The position numbers and the translations under genes are program-made. A DNA stretch of 57,974 nucleotides from Deltaproteobacteria bacterium. GTDB taxonomy: Bacteria > Myxococcota_A > Polyangia > Polyangiales > Polyangiaceae. The stretch is taken from the NCBI GenBank assembly GCA_003235365.1, contig QJWJ01000274.1, positions 1-57,974 on the forward strand. The letters are read 5' to 3'. How positions within the stretch are numbered: the stretch's first letter is position 1; each line of letters opens with the position of its first letter. Below are positions 26,358 to 38,240 of this stretch, in pieces. The notes under the pieces are model-generated. The model saw only the letters and a program-made list of their open reading frames with translations, had not been told where the DNA came from and made no database searches.

Positions 26358-27290
26358 TCACCGCGCCGTCAGCAACGCGCCCAACGGCAGCACGCGCCCG
26401 TTGACGAGGTCTCGCGCATCCAAAGCTCGCTTGCCTTCGAGCTGCGCTCGCTCGAGTGCCACGCCACCCGATTCGCCGCAGGCGACGACGATTCCGTTGC
26501 CATCGCTGCGCACGATCTGCCCCGGAGTCGCATCGTAATGGCCGGCGGCGGACGAGGCGGTCAAGAGCCGGAGGCGCTTGCCGTCCAGCCACGTGACGGC
26601 GGCGGGCTTGGGGCTCAATCCACGTATTTGGTTAACGATTGAAGCGGCGTCCCGAGTCCAATCGACGCCGCAGTGTTCGGCATGGATGGGGGGGGCGTAG
26701 GTCGCCAATTCCGAGTCTTGGGGCTGGGGGCGTGCGCCGTCCACGACTTGCCGCAAGTCCTCGCGGATCACCTCGGCAGCTAGCTCAGCCAAGGCATCCG
26801 TCAGCGCACCGGCGTCCATGGATGGAGTGATGTCGATGCTGCGGCGACAGTACACGGGACCCGTGTCGAGCCCTTCTTCCATTTGCATCAGCGAGATGCC
26901 CGTTCGGGTTTCGCCGTTGATGAGTGCCCACTGGATCGGCGCGGCGCCCCGGTATGCAGGTAGCAGCGAAGCGTGCAGATTGACACAGCCCCAGCGCGGT
27001 GCGCTGAGCACCGAAGGGGGCAGGATCCGACCGTAGGCCAGTACCACGGCCAGGTCGACGTCGCGCTCGCGCAGCCACTGATCGAGGTTGCCCTTGCGCA
27101 CGGCGACGGGTTGATGGACCTCGGTGCTCAGCTCGATGGCCAGTTGCTTCACCGGACACGGACTGAGCTTCATACCCCTGCCGCGAGGGCGGTCGGGCTG
27201 ACAGACGACCCCGACCAATTGCGTGGTTTGTGCCAGCGCTCGCAACGCCGGCAACGCGATGGCGGGCGTTCCCATGAACACGGTGCGCAC
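26358..27290 (-). CDS. fmt: Methionyl-tRNA formyltransferase
   Basis: A 310-residue enzyme that formylates initiator Met-tRNA using 10-formyl-THF. The N-terminal VRTVFMGTP, the loop CQPDRPRGRGMKLSP, the catalytic NLHASLLPAYRGAAPIQWA (Asn, His) and GLDTGPV (Asp) are all present, and a C-terminal OB-like tRNA-binding domain follows (about 210-310). The start is uncertain: GTG at 27290 gives the family-typical N-terminus, while TTG at 27311 would add seven residues. Neither has a clear ribosome site. def is not adjacent; the next gene is the HExxH protein. It is divergent from lon. Confidence 0.94.
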   Translation of the reverse strand: MRTVFMGTPAIALPALRALAQTTQLVGVVCQPDRPRGRGMKLSPCPVKQLAIELSTEVHQPVAVRKGNLDQWLRERDVDLAVVLAYGRILPPSVLSAPRWGCVNLHASLLPAYRGAAPIQWALINGETRTGISLMQMEEGLDTGPVYCRRSIDITPSMDAGALTDALAELAAEVIREDLRQVVDGARPQPQDSELATYAPPIHAEHCGVDWTRDAASIVNQIRGLSPKPAAVTWLDGKRLRLLTASSAAGHYDATPGQIVRSDGNGIVVACGESGGVALERAQLEGKRALDARDLVNGRVLPLGALLTAR

Positions 27291-27527
27291 GGTGGGTATA
27301 TAGCGCTCCAATGTGTGCTTTGTCAGTCGACTTTGTCGTTACCTGAGGGAGGTTTGTCGGCTTTCGTACAGACGCGGCAAGCTCATCCTCGCTGAGCCAC
27401 CGGCCTGGGGTCGACTGCTGGACCGAGCCGGCTGCGAGGCTTGGGACGACAACTGGCCTTCTGTGGATTTTGCGCTTAGCTTCCTCTGTGGCGTCGGTCC
27501 GATTGGGCCAGAGCCGTAGGAGTTGAC

Positions 27528-29969
<2,442 letters not shown>

Positions 29970-30167
29970 CGTCGCGGTGACTTCGGTCGTCGTCTCGACG
30001 ACGAGCCGGCAGCAAGCCGTCCGCGGATCCTCGAGTGGTTCGCGGGCGGATCGGCGCCAGGCCGTGTTTGCGTGATCGGGCGGCTGGCTGCGCCCGTGCT
30101 TGCCCCGTCTTCACCGGGCTCGGACGTCTTGGCCCGGTCACGGCCCCATGCTATGGGCGCCTGTCCC

Positions 30168-31478
30168 ATGTCGACGAACAAGAAGAAACCGGTGCGAATT
30201 GCGCTGCTCGGTTGTGGCACGGTGGGGGGTGGCGTGTTGCGACTGCTGCGCGACAACCAAGCGCACCTCGCGGCGCAGGTGGGGGCGCCCCTCGAAGTAG
30301 CTCACGTGCTGGTCCGCAATCCCGATCGCGTTCGCGTGCCGGAGTGTGAACCTGGCTGGGTGACGACCGACGCCAGCAAAGTGCTCGACGATCCGACGGT
30401 CGATTTGGTCGCCGAGGTCATTGGCGGGGAACAGCCGGCGCTCTCGTACATCGAGCAGGCCGTCGACGCGGGCAAGAGTGTCGTGTCCGCCAACAAGATG
30501 CTGCTCGCTCGGCACGGAGCGTCGTTGCTCGCCCGGGCGTCGAAGGCCGGCGTCGACTTGGCGTTCGAGGCCTCGGTGGGAGGCGGGATCCCCGTCATTC
30601 GCACCTTGCGCGACTCGCTGACGAGCGACTGGGTCAGCAGCGTTCACGCGCTGCTCAACGGGACGTGCAACTACATCCTCACGCGCATGCGCAACGAAGG
30701 TAAGGTCTTCGACGAGATCCTCGCCGACGCGCAGCGCCTCGGGTACGCCGAGGCCGAGCCGAGCTTGGACGTCGATGGGCACGATGCAACCCAGAAGCTC
30801 GTGGTGTTGAGCATGTTGGCGTTCGGTGCCGAGGTCGATGATCGACAGGTGCACGTCGAAGGCATTCGCGCCATCGACGACGTCGACTTTCGATTCGCCG
30901 AACGGTTCGGTTTCGCCCTCAAGCACTTGGCCATCGGCGTCGAGCGCGATGCAGCGCTCGAACTGCGCGTTCATCCGGCACTGATACCTGGCAGCTCACC
31001 TCTGGCCGGCGTCAATGGCGTGCTCAATGGCGTGTTCGTTCACGGGCGCGCCCTGGGGCCGTGTTTGCTGGTCGGGCAGGGGGCGGGAGAGAAGCCCACT
31101 GCGGTCAGCGTCGTCTCCGACATCGTCGACGTCGCTCGCGCGCGCGTGGCCGGGGTCGGGGGTCTGTCGACGGGGGCCATTCGCACGACGCCCAAGGCGC
31201 TCGTGCCGATGGACGACGTCGAGTGCCGCTACTACCTGCGCTTCGACGTAGTCGACCAGCCCGGGGTGCTGGCGGCGATCGCCGGCGCGTTGGGGCGGCA
31301 CGGCGTGAGCGTCGAACACATGGTGCAGGAGGCCCGCTCCGACAACGGGGGCTCGGCGAGCATCTTGATGATCACTCACACCAGTCGCGAAGGCGCCGTG
31401 CAGCGGGCGCTGCGCGAGGTGAGCGGTCACGAATTCATGAAAGCAGCCGCCCGCTTGATTCGCATCGAGGACACTTGA
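30168..31478 (+). CDS. hom: Homoserine dehydrogenase with ACT domain
   Basis: A 436-residue enzyme that reduces aspartate semialdehyde to homoserine with NAD(P)H, on the way to threonine and methionine. The N-terminal IALLGCGTVGGGVL is the nucleotide-binding site. VSANKMLLA, FEASVGGGIPVI, GTCNYILTRM and EAEPSLDVDGHDA (catalytic Lys/Asp region) follow. An ACT domain (about 355-430, beginning near YYLRFDVVDQPGVLAAIAG) suggests feedback control. The ATG at 30168 is one of two close candidates (30153); neither has a strong ribosome site. Its stop overlaps the murI start. Confidence 0.95.
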   Translation: MSTNKKKPVRIALLGCGTVGGGVLRLLRDNQAHLAAQVGAPLEVAHVLVRNPDRVRVPECEPGWVTTDASKVLDDPTVDLVAEVIGGEQPALSYIEQAVDAGKSVVSANKMLLARHGASLLARASKAGVDLAFEASVGGGIPVIRTLRDSLTSDWVSSVHALLNGTCNYILTRMRNEGKVFDEILADAQRLGYAEAEPSLDVDGHDATQKLVVLSMLAFGAEVDDRQVHVEGIRAIDDVDFRFAERFGFALKHLAIGVERDAALELRVHPALIPGSSPLAGVNGVLNGVFVHGRALGPCLLVGQGAGEKPTAVSVVSDIVDVARARVAGVGGLSTGAIRTTPKALVPMDDVECRYYLRFDVVDQPGVLAAIAGALGRHGVSVEHMVQEARSDNGGSASILMITHTSREGAVQRALREVSGHEFMKAAARLIRIEDT

Positions 31479-32350
31479 GTCAGACCGAGTTGGACAACCG
31501 TCGACCGATCGGGGTGTTCGACTCGGGGCTCGGCGGGCTGACCGTCGTTCGGGAGCTGCGCAAGCGTCTGCCTGACGAGGCCATTGTCTACTTGGGCGAT
31601 ACAGCGCGAGTTCCCTATGGCACGCGCTCCGCATCGACCGTCATCCGCTACGCCCGCGGCTGCGCTCAGTTGCTCGTCGATCGTGGTATCAAATGTCTGG
31701 TCATCGCTTGCAACACCGCCAGCGCCGTCGCTTTGGAAATCCTGCAGGCGGAGCTCGACGTCCCGGTCATCGGTGTGGTCGGCCCTGGCGCGCGTGCTGC
31801 GGTCGGAGCTGCAACCGACATGCAGAGTCAGTCGCCGAGGCCAGTGCGCATCGGCGTGCTCGGAACGATCAGCACGATCAGTTCGCAGGCGTATCCGCGC
31901 GCCGTTTCGTTGGTCTCGACGCGCCACGAGGTAACCGGTCAACCCGCACCGCTGCTCGTGCCCCTCGTCGAAGAGGGCTGGCTCGACGGTGACGTACCGC
32001 GACTTGCGGTGCGGGAGTACCTGCAGCGGCTGCTGGCCGAAGACGTGGGAGTGATCGTGCTCGGTTGCACGCACTACCCGTTGCTCAAGCAGCTGATCCG
32101 CGAGGAAGCCGAGCAACTGGCGGCTCACCCGGTGCAGATTGTCGACAGCGCGCAAGCGACGGCCATCGCCGTCGCCGAACTGCTCGCCGACAAGGGTCTG
32201 GGCGCGGCAAACGCCACTGCCACGCTCCAGCTGTTGGTGACCGATCTGCCGGGTAGCTTCGCCCAGTCCGCATCCCGCTTTTTGGGTGAACAGGTCGACG
32301 CCGCCGAGCAGGTGGACATCACGCCGAGCGAAGCGACCGTCAAAGTCTGA
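31475..32350 (+). CDS. murI: Glutamate racemase
   Basis: A 291-residue cofactor-independent racemase that makes D-glutamate for peptidoglycan. The GVFDSGLGGLTVV start, the VYLGDTARVPYG segment, the first catalytic Cys in ACNTAS and the second in LGCTHYP are present. The TTG start at 31475 overlaps the hom stop (TTGA) and fits the family N-terminus; an in-frame TTG inside (LDNRRP) is an alternative. A small palindrome (CCAGCTG / CAGCTGG, about 32381-32402) lies between it and the converging pyrB. Confidence 0.93.
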   Translation: MSQTELDNRRPIGVFDSGLGGLTVVRELRKRLPDEAIVYLGDTARVPYGTRSASTVIRYARGCAQLLVDRGIKCLVIACNTASAVALEILQAELDVPVIGVVGPGARAAVGAATDMQSQSPRPVRIGVLGTISTISSQAYPRAVSLVSTRHEVTGQPAPLLVPLVEEGWLDGDVPRLAVREYLQRLLAEDVGVIVLGCTHYPLLKQLIREEAEQLAAHPVQIVDSAQATAIAVAELLADKGLGAANATATLQLLVTDLPGSFAQSASRFLGEQVDAAEQVDITPSEATVKV

Positions 32351-32394
32351 ACGTCGGAGCCCTGGCGAGTATGGCCGGCGCCAGCTGGTTGCGA

Positions 32395-33330
32395 TCAGCT
32401 GGGGTCGCTGTCGCTTTGGCCGAGGCGCGAGCACGCGTACAGTACGGCCATGCGCACCGCGACCCCCGCTTCGACCTGCTCGAGGGCGACGCACTGCGGG
32501 CTGTCGGCGATGTCGTTGCCAATTTCGACGCCGCGGTTCATCGGTCCGGGATGCATGACGATGGCGTCGGGTTTGGCCTGGGCCAGCCGCTGAGCGTTGA
32601 GGCCGAAGAAGCGCGAATACTCGCGCAGGCTCGGAAAGTACACGCCGCCGAGCCGTTCGAGTTGGATGCGCAGCATCATCACCACGTCGGCGTCTTGCAG
32701 CGCCGGCTCGAGCCGTTCGTGGGTGGCGCAGCCCAGGGCGCCCAGGTCGGCGGGCAGCAACGTCCGTGGCCCAGCCAAGTGAACGTCCGCGCCGAGCATG
32801 CTGAGCAGTAGTGCATTGGAACGCGCGACGCGGCTGTGGGCGATGTCGCCGCAGATGGCCACCTTGAGTCCGGTGAGCGACGGCTTGTGCTGCAGAATGG
32901 TGAATGCGTCGAGCAAGGCTTGAGTCGGGTGCTCGTGGGTGCCGTCACCGGCGTTGACGACGACGGCCTGGGTGTATTGGGAAACGAACTGCGCCGCGCC
33001 CGAGGCACTGTGTCGGACGATCAACACGTCCGGGTGCATTGCGTTGAGCGTCAGGATTGTGTCTTTCAGGCTCTCGCCCTTCTTCACGCTGGAAGCCGAC
33101 GCACTGATGTTGACGACATCGGCACTCAGACGCTTGCCCGCGAGTTCGAAGGACGTGCGTGTGCGGGTCGAGTTTTCGAAGAACAGATTGAGCACGGTCT
33201 TTCCACGCAGCGTGGGTGCTTTGCGCACCGGGCGTCGACTCAGCTCGAGAAACGCGTTCGCCGACTGCAGGAGCGCCGTGGCTTGGTCTTTGGACAGGTC
33301 GTTGATGGACACCAAACGTTGCAGCGTCAT
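32395..33330 (-). CDS. pyrB: Aspartate carbamoyltransferase catalytic subunit
   Basis: A 311-residue enzyme that joins carbamoyl phosphate and aspartate, the committed step of pyrimidine synthesis. Carbamoyl-phosphate contacts ([13 protein letters not shown]), [27 protein letters not shown] and the closing [12 protein letters not shown] are all intact. Length matches the catalytic chain. pyrR lies 53 bases upstream on the same strand, an arrangement that links expression to nucleotide supply. No pyrI, pyrC or carAB follows here; the gene converges on murI. Confidence 0.96.
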   Translation of the reverse strand: MTLQRLVSINDLSKDQATALLQSANAFLELSRRPVRKAPTLRGKTVLNLFFENSTRTRTSFELAGKRLSADVVNISASASSVKKGESLKDTILTLNAMHPDVLIVRHSASGAAQFVSQYTQAVVVNAGDGTHEHPTQALLDAFTILQHKPSLTGLKVAICGDIAHSRVARSNALLLSMLGADVHLAGPRTLLPADLGALGCATHERLEPALQDADVVMMLRIQLERLGGVYFPSLREYSRFFGLNAQRLAQAKPDAIVMHPGPMNRGVEIGNDIADSPQCVALEQVEAGVAVRMAVLYACSRLGQSDSDPS

Positions 33331-33383
33331 GGATTCGTGTCGGGCAGGGTTGTCGGGAGTCGTGGAGGGCGTTGACGTCGGTG

Positions 33384-33992
33384 TCAGCAGTGGGGCGGGG
33401 GCAGGCTGGGTGCGGTCGCGGCTTGCACGGCAACCACGAGTTGCCCGTCTTTTTCGAAGACGTCGACCCGCTCGTCGGTGCCGACGTCTTCGAGGCGCTT
33501 GACCCGGTAGTCGGGCTGGATCGGTAGCTGTCGACCCGCGCGGTCGATCAGCGCGAACAACTCGATGTTCTGAGGGCGACCGTAGTCGAGTACGGCGTCG
33601 ATCGCTGCGCGCACCGTGCGTCGGGTGTACAGCACGTCGTCGATCAGGATCACGTGCTTGCCGTCGAGCGAGCAGGGGATTTCACTGGGGCCGATCCTGG
33701 GGTTCGGCAGAGCCGTGGCTGCGTCGTCGCGGTACAGGGTGATGTCGACCGTACCGACGGGCACGGTCTTTCCTTCCAGCTCGGCGAGCCAGCGCGCCAG
33801 GCTGCGGCTCAGCGCGACCCCACCGCGGCGGATCCCGATCAATACGAGCTTTTCGAGGTTGGGGTGCCGCTCGGCGATCTCGCCGGCGATGCGACGGAGC
33901 CCGCGCGTGATCTCGTCTGCATCCAGGATGACCCGCATGGGGTCGCTAGGTATCACGCGAGCGAGCTGCTGCGCACGGGTTTTGCTCGACAT
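33384..33992 (-). CDS. pyrR: PyrR-type uracil phosphoribosyltransferase/regulator, altered PRPP loop
   Basis: A 202-residue type-I phosphoribosyltransferase. The family fingerprint is present: [17 protein letters not shown], then [14 protein letters not shown], then [10 protein letters not shown] near residues 114-123. In PyrR this last segment is the PRPP-binding loop and normally reads DDVLYTGRTVRAA. Here residue 124 is Arg (codon CGA) so the loop reads TRRT. PyrR of Gram-positives attenuates pyr operons by binding mRNA and has weak UPRTase activity; in other groups its role is less clear. The gene precedes pyrB. The first 19 residues are extra. The ATG at 33992 lacks a strong ribosome site. 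Confidence 0.88.
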   Translation of the reverse strand: MSSKTRAQQLARVIPSDPMRVILDADEITRGLRRIAGEIAERHPNLEKLVLIGIRRGGVALSRSLARWLAELEGKTVPVGTVDITLYRDDAATALPNPRIGPSEIPCSLDGKHVILIDDVLYTRRTVRAAIDAVLDYGRPQNIELFALIDRAGRQLPIQPDYRVKRLEDVGTDERVDVFEKDGQLVVAVQAATAPSLPPPHC

Positions 33993-34174
33993 GCGGGTGT
34001 GGGACTGGCGCCCGGAACGATTGGCGCCTATCACTTGCGAGGCATGCAACGATTCCGAGCATTTCCCGCGCGAAACGGCGAGGTGCTGCCGGGGAAGGCG
34101 GGAACTGGGTGGGGGTGACGGAACGACCCGTTTGGGGTGAAGCTCAGTTGGGCGATGGCGATCCAGGGCGTCAT

Positions 34175-35488
34175 GTGCGGTTCGCCGTGCCCTCGCAGCG
34201 GCGTCGTTCTGCGTCGGTGTGGCGGGTGCTACGGTTGGCGTTGGGTGCAATGGCTGCTTCCGCGAACGCTGCCGCCGGGTCAGATGCCGCCGAACAGGCG
34301 CGGCCGGTCAGGGCAGGCGGCGCCGAACACGAACTGACGGCGCACTCAGCTCCGCGTCCCGCTCAGTCGGCACGTCCGCCCACCCTACGGCCAGTGCGGG
34401 ATCCGTCGAGCGACGCTCGGACGAACGTCGCCAGTGACCCGAGGCGTTGCGACTGCCAACCGTGGCCCGTCGTTGCCGCCGTGATACCCGGCGTGTTGCT
34501 TCACGGCTCGGGCAGTTGGGCGTTGGGCGACCACCAAACCGCCAAGCGGTTGCTGGTGTACGAGGTCGTCGGATTTGGAACGCTGGGCGTCAGTCTCGGG
34601 GTAATCGCTGCGACGGGAGCGGCGCGCAGCCTGATCGGACCGCTCATCGCCACCAGCGTGATCGGCGCGGGCCTGTTTGGTGGAAGTCTCGCCGCCGACT
34701 GGTACAACGTGCTCGTTCCCCCCGAAGCGCGCGGTCGTCGCCTACCGATTCCGCGCTGGCAAAGCCAGCTGCTGGGCGGGTACGTCTACAACCCGCAGTT
34801 CGAGGTGGGCGGATTCGTCGGGCACGGCGTGCAAGTGGCTGGCGCTGGCTGGTCGGTGTCCTACGAAGGCCGCCACGCGCCGCTCGCGGGTTATGCGCAG
34901 TGGCGCAGTGCCGCGGAGGGATCACTGTGGGATTGGGGGCAGCCAGGGGATTGGGGACAGCCGAACGAAGGGGGCACGGCCGCCGAATCTCCCTCCAGCT
35001 ACGTGCATCTGGTACCCGCATTCCAACAGCTCGAGTTGCTCGACGCGGGGCAACGCACCTGGACGGCTGAGCTGGCGTTGCAATCGCGTTTCGACGGCAC
35101 GTTGGTATCACCGGGGCTGCGCGGCGCCTTCGTCGAATTCGGGGCCGGCTACGCCAGGCGCTACACGCGTTTGCTGAACGTCGATGCCGACATTTCCGAC
35201 GATCTGCTCTTGGCGTCGTGCGCGTTTGGGGTTTACTTGCCGGGCAGTGCCGGTCGGGGCGGCGAGGCGAGGTTGTTCTACGACCACCGTCACGACGGGC
35301 TCGTCGGCGGGCTCCTGACGAAACGCATCGGCAGTGGGGCGACCGGGAGCATCGGGTTCGGCGGATCCTACGCCGTGTCCGAACGCTTCGGCTTGGCATT
35401 GACGAGCCAGCTGGGTGCGGGCTGGGTAAACACGGTGGCCTTGGTGTTTCGTCCCGATGGGGCGACGGCGACGAAAGGATCCCCATGA
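34175..35488 (+). CDS. Unknown envelope protein
   Basis: A 437-residue protein. A basic start and a hydrophobic run (VLRLALGAMAASANAAAG) suggest a signal peptide. A disordered Ala/Pro/Arg stretch is followed by two hydrophobic helices (about 115-195, VYEVVGFGTLGVSLGVIAATG and LIGPLIATSVIGAGLFGG). The C-terminal 230 or so residues alternate strands (GGYVYNPQFEVGGFVGHG, TGSIGFGGSYAVSERFG) in the style of an outer-membrane beta barrel. A short internal duplication gives WDWGQPGDWGQP. The GTG at 34175 was chosen because it yields the signal and has AGGGCG upstream; an earlier start would be unusual. Its stop overlaps the next ATG. Family not recognised. Confidence 0.65.
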   Translation: MRFAVPSQRRRSASVWRVLRLALGAMAASANAAAGSDAAEQARPVRAGGAEHELTAHSAPRPAQSARPPTLRPVRDPSSDARTNVASDPRRCDCQPWPVVAAVIPGVLLHGSGSWALGDHQTAKRLLVYEVVGFGTLGVSLGVIAATGAARSLIGPLIATSVIGAGLFGGSLAADWYNVLVPPEARGRRLPIPRWQSQLLGGYVYNPQFEVGGFVGHGVQVAGAGWSVSYEGRHAPLAGYAQWRSAAEGSLWDWGQPGDWGQPNEGGTAAESPSSYVHLVPAFQQLELLDAGQRTWTAELALQSRFDGTLVSPGLRGAFVEFGAGYARRYTRLLNVDADISDDLLLASCAFGVYLPGSAGRGGEARLFYDHRHDGLVGGLLTKRIGSGATGSIGFGGSYAVSERFGLALTSQLGAGWVNTVALVFRPDGATATKGSP

Positions 35489-36627
35489 CGAGTCGGCGAA
35501 TCGAGTACGGCAGCAGGAGTTCAGGCGCGGGAGTATCGACGCGCTTCTGGCTCGGTGCGGCCTCCTTGCTGGCGCTCAGTGCGTGCTTGTCGCCAGCCGA
35601 GCAGCGCGCACGCGCCGACGAAATGGTGGGGCAGGCCGATGCCCCGTCGATGAACGTGCGAGTCGTCGAAGGACTGGCCGCGGTGCGACAGTTCGATGCC
35701 GAGCGACTGAGCTTGTGGCAGTCCGCGCCGTCGATCCAATTCGATTTGCAGTCGGAAGAATCCGGGGCCCTCGAGCTGGTGATCGACAATTGCATGGCCG
35801 GCAGTGTCGTCGAGCAGATTGAGGGCGAGCCAGCGGAGCTCGATGTCCTGCCGTCGGAGCGCGTGACGCAATTGCGCAGTCGGCTCGTCGCGAACACGTC
35901 GGGTCGACGGGTGTTCGAGGTGCGCCCTCCGCGGACGTCGGGGCCATTTCACATCGCGCTACTCAGTGACGTGCAGCGCGCCATCGATCGGTTCGGCGAC
36001 ATCGTCACCAAGCTCAACGAGCAGCCGGACCTCGACTTCTTGCTCGGAGCCGGGGATCTGACTCAAGGGGGGACACACGAGCAACTCCAGCGCTTCGTCG
36101 CGGAGCTTCAGCCGCTGAACGTTCCTTACTACACCACGCTCGGCAATCACGAGCTGGGGGTTTCGCCCTCGCTTTTTCAGACCTACTTCGGACGCGGCTC
36201 GCTCCACTTCGAGCACCGCGGTGTGCATTTCACCCTGCTCGACAGCGCCAGCGCCACGATCGACCCCATGGTCTACGAGTGGATTGACGATTGGGGACGT
36301 CGCGGACGCGACGCGCTGCACGTGGTTGCCATGCACATTCCGCCCATCGACCCCGTCGGCGTGCGCAATGGCTCGTTCGCCTCGCGCGAGGAGGCCGCGA
36401 AGTTGCTCGGTCGCCTCAAAGGCCACGACGTCGACCTCACTTTGTACGGCCACATTCACTCGTACTACCGTTTCGACAACGGCGGGATCCCGGCGCGGAT
36501 TTCCGGCGGCGGTGGCGCCATCCCCGAGCGCTTCGACACGATCGGACGACATTTTCTGGTGATCGATTTGCAGCCGGACGAGCAGCGCTTCGAGACCCAC
36601 GTGGTGCGCGTCGATCCAGGAGACTGA
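35485..36627 (+). CDS. Metallophosphoesterase lipoprotein
   Basis: A 380-residue lipoprotein (signal ending LLALSAC, lipobox LSAC). The N-terminal third is unassigned. The calcineurin-like phosphoesterase domain (about 155-370) shows LLSDVQ (first motif, with Gln in place of the usual His of DxH), LGAGDLTQG, TLGNHELG, VVAMHIPP and LYGHIHSYYR. Most metal ligands are therefore present. It probably hydrolyses phosphomonoesters or diesters outside the cytoplasm. The ATG overlaps the stop of the preceding envelope gene (ATGA), so the two form an operon. Substrate unknown. Confidence 0.85.
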   Translation: MTSRRIEYGSRSSGAGVSTRFWLGAASLLALSACLSPAEQRARADEMVGQADAPSMNVRVVEGLAAVRQFDAERLSLWQSAPSIQFDLQSEESGALELVIDNCMAGSVVEQIEGEPAELDVLPSERVTQLRSRLVANTSGRRVFEVRPPRTSGPFHIALLSDVQRAIDRFGDIVTKLNEQPDLDFLLGAGDLTQGGTHEQLQRFVAELQPLNVPYYTTLGNHELGVSPSLFQTYFGRGSLHFEHRGVHFTLLDSASATIDPMVYEWIDDWGRRGRDALHVVAMHIPPIDPVGVRNGSFASREEAAKLLGRLKGHDVDLTLYGHIHSYYRFDNGGIPARISGGGGAIPERFDTIGRHFLVIDLQPDEQRFETHVVRVDPGD

Positions 36628-36653
36628 GCCGTCAAAAGCGGTTCGGGATCGAG

Positions 36654-37481
36654 CTAGTTCAGCAGATTGCCGTCGGGGCCCTTGTCCGAGGGATTACGGC
36701 CGCGTTTGCTGCGTCCACCCTCGATGACGTCGAACGGGGCGCGCGCAGCGCGCTGGGCGCGCGCTTGCTTTTCCCGCTGCACTTCGCGTTCGATCGATTG
36801 CAGCTTGAACTTGAGATACAACTTGCGTAGCGGCGACGGGGTACCGCCGCCGAGTAGCCAACCGGCGGCCATGCCACCGAAGGGCGAGAGCAGCCCTTCG
36901 GGCGCTTGGGCTACGGCGATCACCCGCAGCACGCTCAACACCACGACGAACAGCACCAACCCCGTAGAGCTCACCGGTAGCACGAACATCAGGCGCACCT
37001 GTTGGCCGCGGAAGCTCATCGCCCAGGCGATGGCGATCGCCTCGATGACCGGCATCGAACCGAACCAATACTCCGGGACGAGTTTCTGCTGGGCGCCAGC
37101 AGGCAGGAGCCACCCGACCAGCATTTGAAAGCCATAGGCCAACACGCTCGAACCGATCAGGAAGCGGATCAAGCGCGCGCCGCCCCACTGCTGCTCGAGC
37201 GAGGGCGTCAAAAAGTACAGGCTGAGCAGGACCATCAAGATCCCGATCACTTGCCCTTGCGGGTAGTGCATCAGCCCGGCGGTGAACAGCCGCCAGACTT
37301 CGCCGCTGAGGATGGCCTCGTCGTTGCCGCAGAACAGCAGGAACAGCTCGAGCGACGCGCCGCCCCAGTTGATGGCGACGGCGAACATCAGCCAGACGGC
37401 GAAGAGCGTCACCATCACGGCCGTCAGCGCGCGCCCGGGCTTGGGAAACACGAATTGCGGTTCTGAGCCCCAGCTCGACAT
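36654..37481 (-). CDS. Rhomboid-family membrane protein lacking catalytic His
   Basis: A 275-residue polytopic protein with about six hydrophobic segments. The rhomboid-like core includes GEVWRLFTAGLMHYPQGQVIGILMVLLSLYFL (helices 1-2), LEQQWG and a Gly/Ala-rich later part. Intramembrane serine proteases use a Ser in GxSG and a His in the last helix. Here the region has FGSMPV (Ser142) but the usual His position is Phe201 in SPFGGMAAG, and the conserved His/Asn of helix 2 are missing. It is therefore probably a non-catalytic (pseudo) rhomboid. The C-terminal 65 residues are basic and charged. It is convergent with the metallophosphoesterase. Confidence 0.75.
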   Translation of the reverse strand: MSSWGSEPQFVFPKPGRALTAVMVTLFAVWLMFAVAINWGGASLELFLLFCGNDEAILSGEVWRLFTAGLMHYPQGQVIGILMVLLSLYFLTPSLEQQWGGARLIRFLIGSSVLAYGFQMLVGWLLPAGAQQKLVPEYWFGSMPVIEAIAIAWAMSFRGQQVRLMFVLPVSSTGLVLFVVVLSVLRVIAVAQAPEGLLSPFGGMAAGWLLGGGTPSPLRKLYLKFKLQSIEREVQREKQARAQRAARAPFDVIEGGRSKRGRNPSDKGPDGNLLN

Positions 37482-37562
37482 CTGACTTGGTTCGTACTCG
37501 CGCGAGCGGCTGCCCGCAACCGTTCGCGCCCGACTTCTGCGCGCAGGTGGTGGCAGCGGAGT

Positions 37563-38123
37563 CTACTGAGCGTCCGACAGCTGCAGTGTGCAACCGCGGA
37601 ACACGACGGCGTTGCCCTCGACCAGCTTGCGCGGCCCGAAGTATTCGTCTTCGTAGTCCGAGCTCTCGTCGTCGCCCATGTGGCGGCCGCAACTGCCGTT
37701 CCAGGCCGGCTCCACCTGCTCGCCGTCGAGCTCGACGACGGCTCCGCCGGCGGTTTTCGCCTTCAGCCCGGTCTGTTCGTAGCCGAACAGGTCGACGACG
37801 TACTCCTCGTAGAACTGCGGTGTGCTGTCGGTCTTACCCTTCTCGCCACTGCGGGCGAAGCGGACCGGCACGTTGCAGGCGGTGGGCGGTGAGCTCGTCA
37901 CGGTGCTCTCGGTGGCTTTGCCCTGGTCGTTGGTGTCCAGTTTGATCAGCGTGGCCACGTAGGTGCGCAGCGCCGGGCCGGCGTCCGATTCGGCGCCGCA
38001 TTCCACGTCGAACTCCGCCGGATCGACGACGAGGGTGCTGTCGGCGACGTAGCTGGGCAAGGTCCCGCCGCTGCTGCAGGCGAGGGTGCACACGAGGAGC
38101 GGAGCGAGGCGGAGCTGGGGCAT
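37563..38123 (-). CDS. Unknown lipoprotein
   Basis: A 186-residue lipoprotein (MPQLRLAPLLVCTLAC, lipobox TLAC). The mature domain is beta-rich and acidic, with four Cys (VECGAES, TACNVPV, NGSCGRH, RGCTLQL) likely paired as disulfides. The ATG at 38123 was taken because it starts a normal lipoprotein signal; a longer in-frame extension has no signal. No family recognised. It follows a second Cys-rich lipoprotein on the same strand, with a gap of about 117 bases. Confidence 0.7.
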   Translation of the reverse strand: MPQLRLAPLLVCTLACSSGGTLPSYVADSTLVVDPAEFDVECGAESDAGPALRTYVATLIKLDTNDQGKATESTVTSSPPTACNVPVRFARSGEKGKTDSTPQFYEEYVVDLFGYEQTGLKAKTAGGAVVELDGEQVEPAWNGSCGRHMGDDESSDYEDEYFGPRKLVEGNAVVFRGCTLQLSDAQ

Positions 38124-38240
38124 CGGGAGCCGAGGGGCAAGAACGTCGGGGTCGGCGCCGAACCGCGGAATCGCGCGGCAGGGCGGCTTGGGGTGGAAAA
38201 GCGCCCTGCTCTTAGCGGAGTTCACGCCAAAGGGCCACCG

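Noticed and set aside
30072..30167. Longer N-terminal extension of homoserine dehydrogenase
   Set aside because: The added residues do not resemble the family and the ATG at 30168 gives the typical N-terminus.
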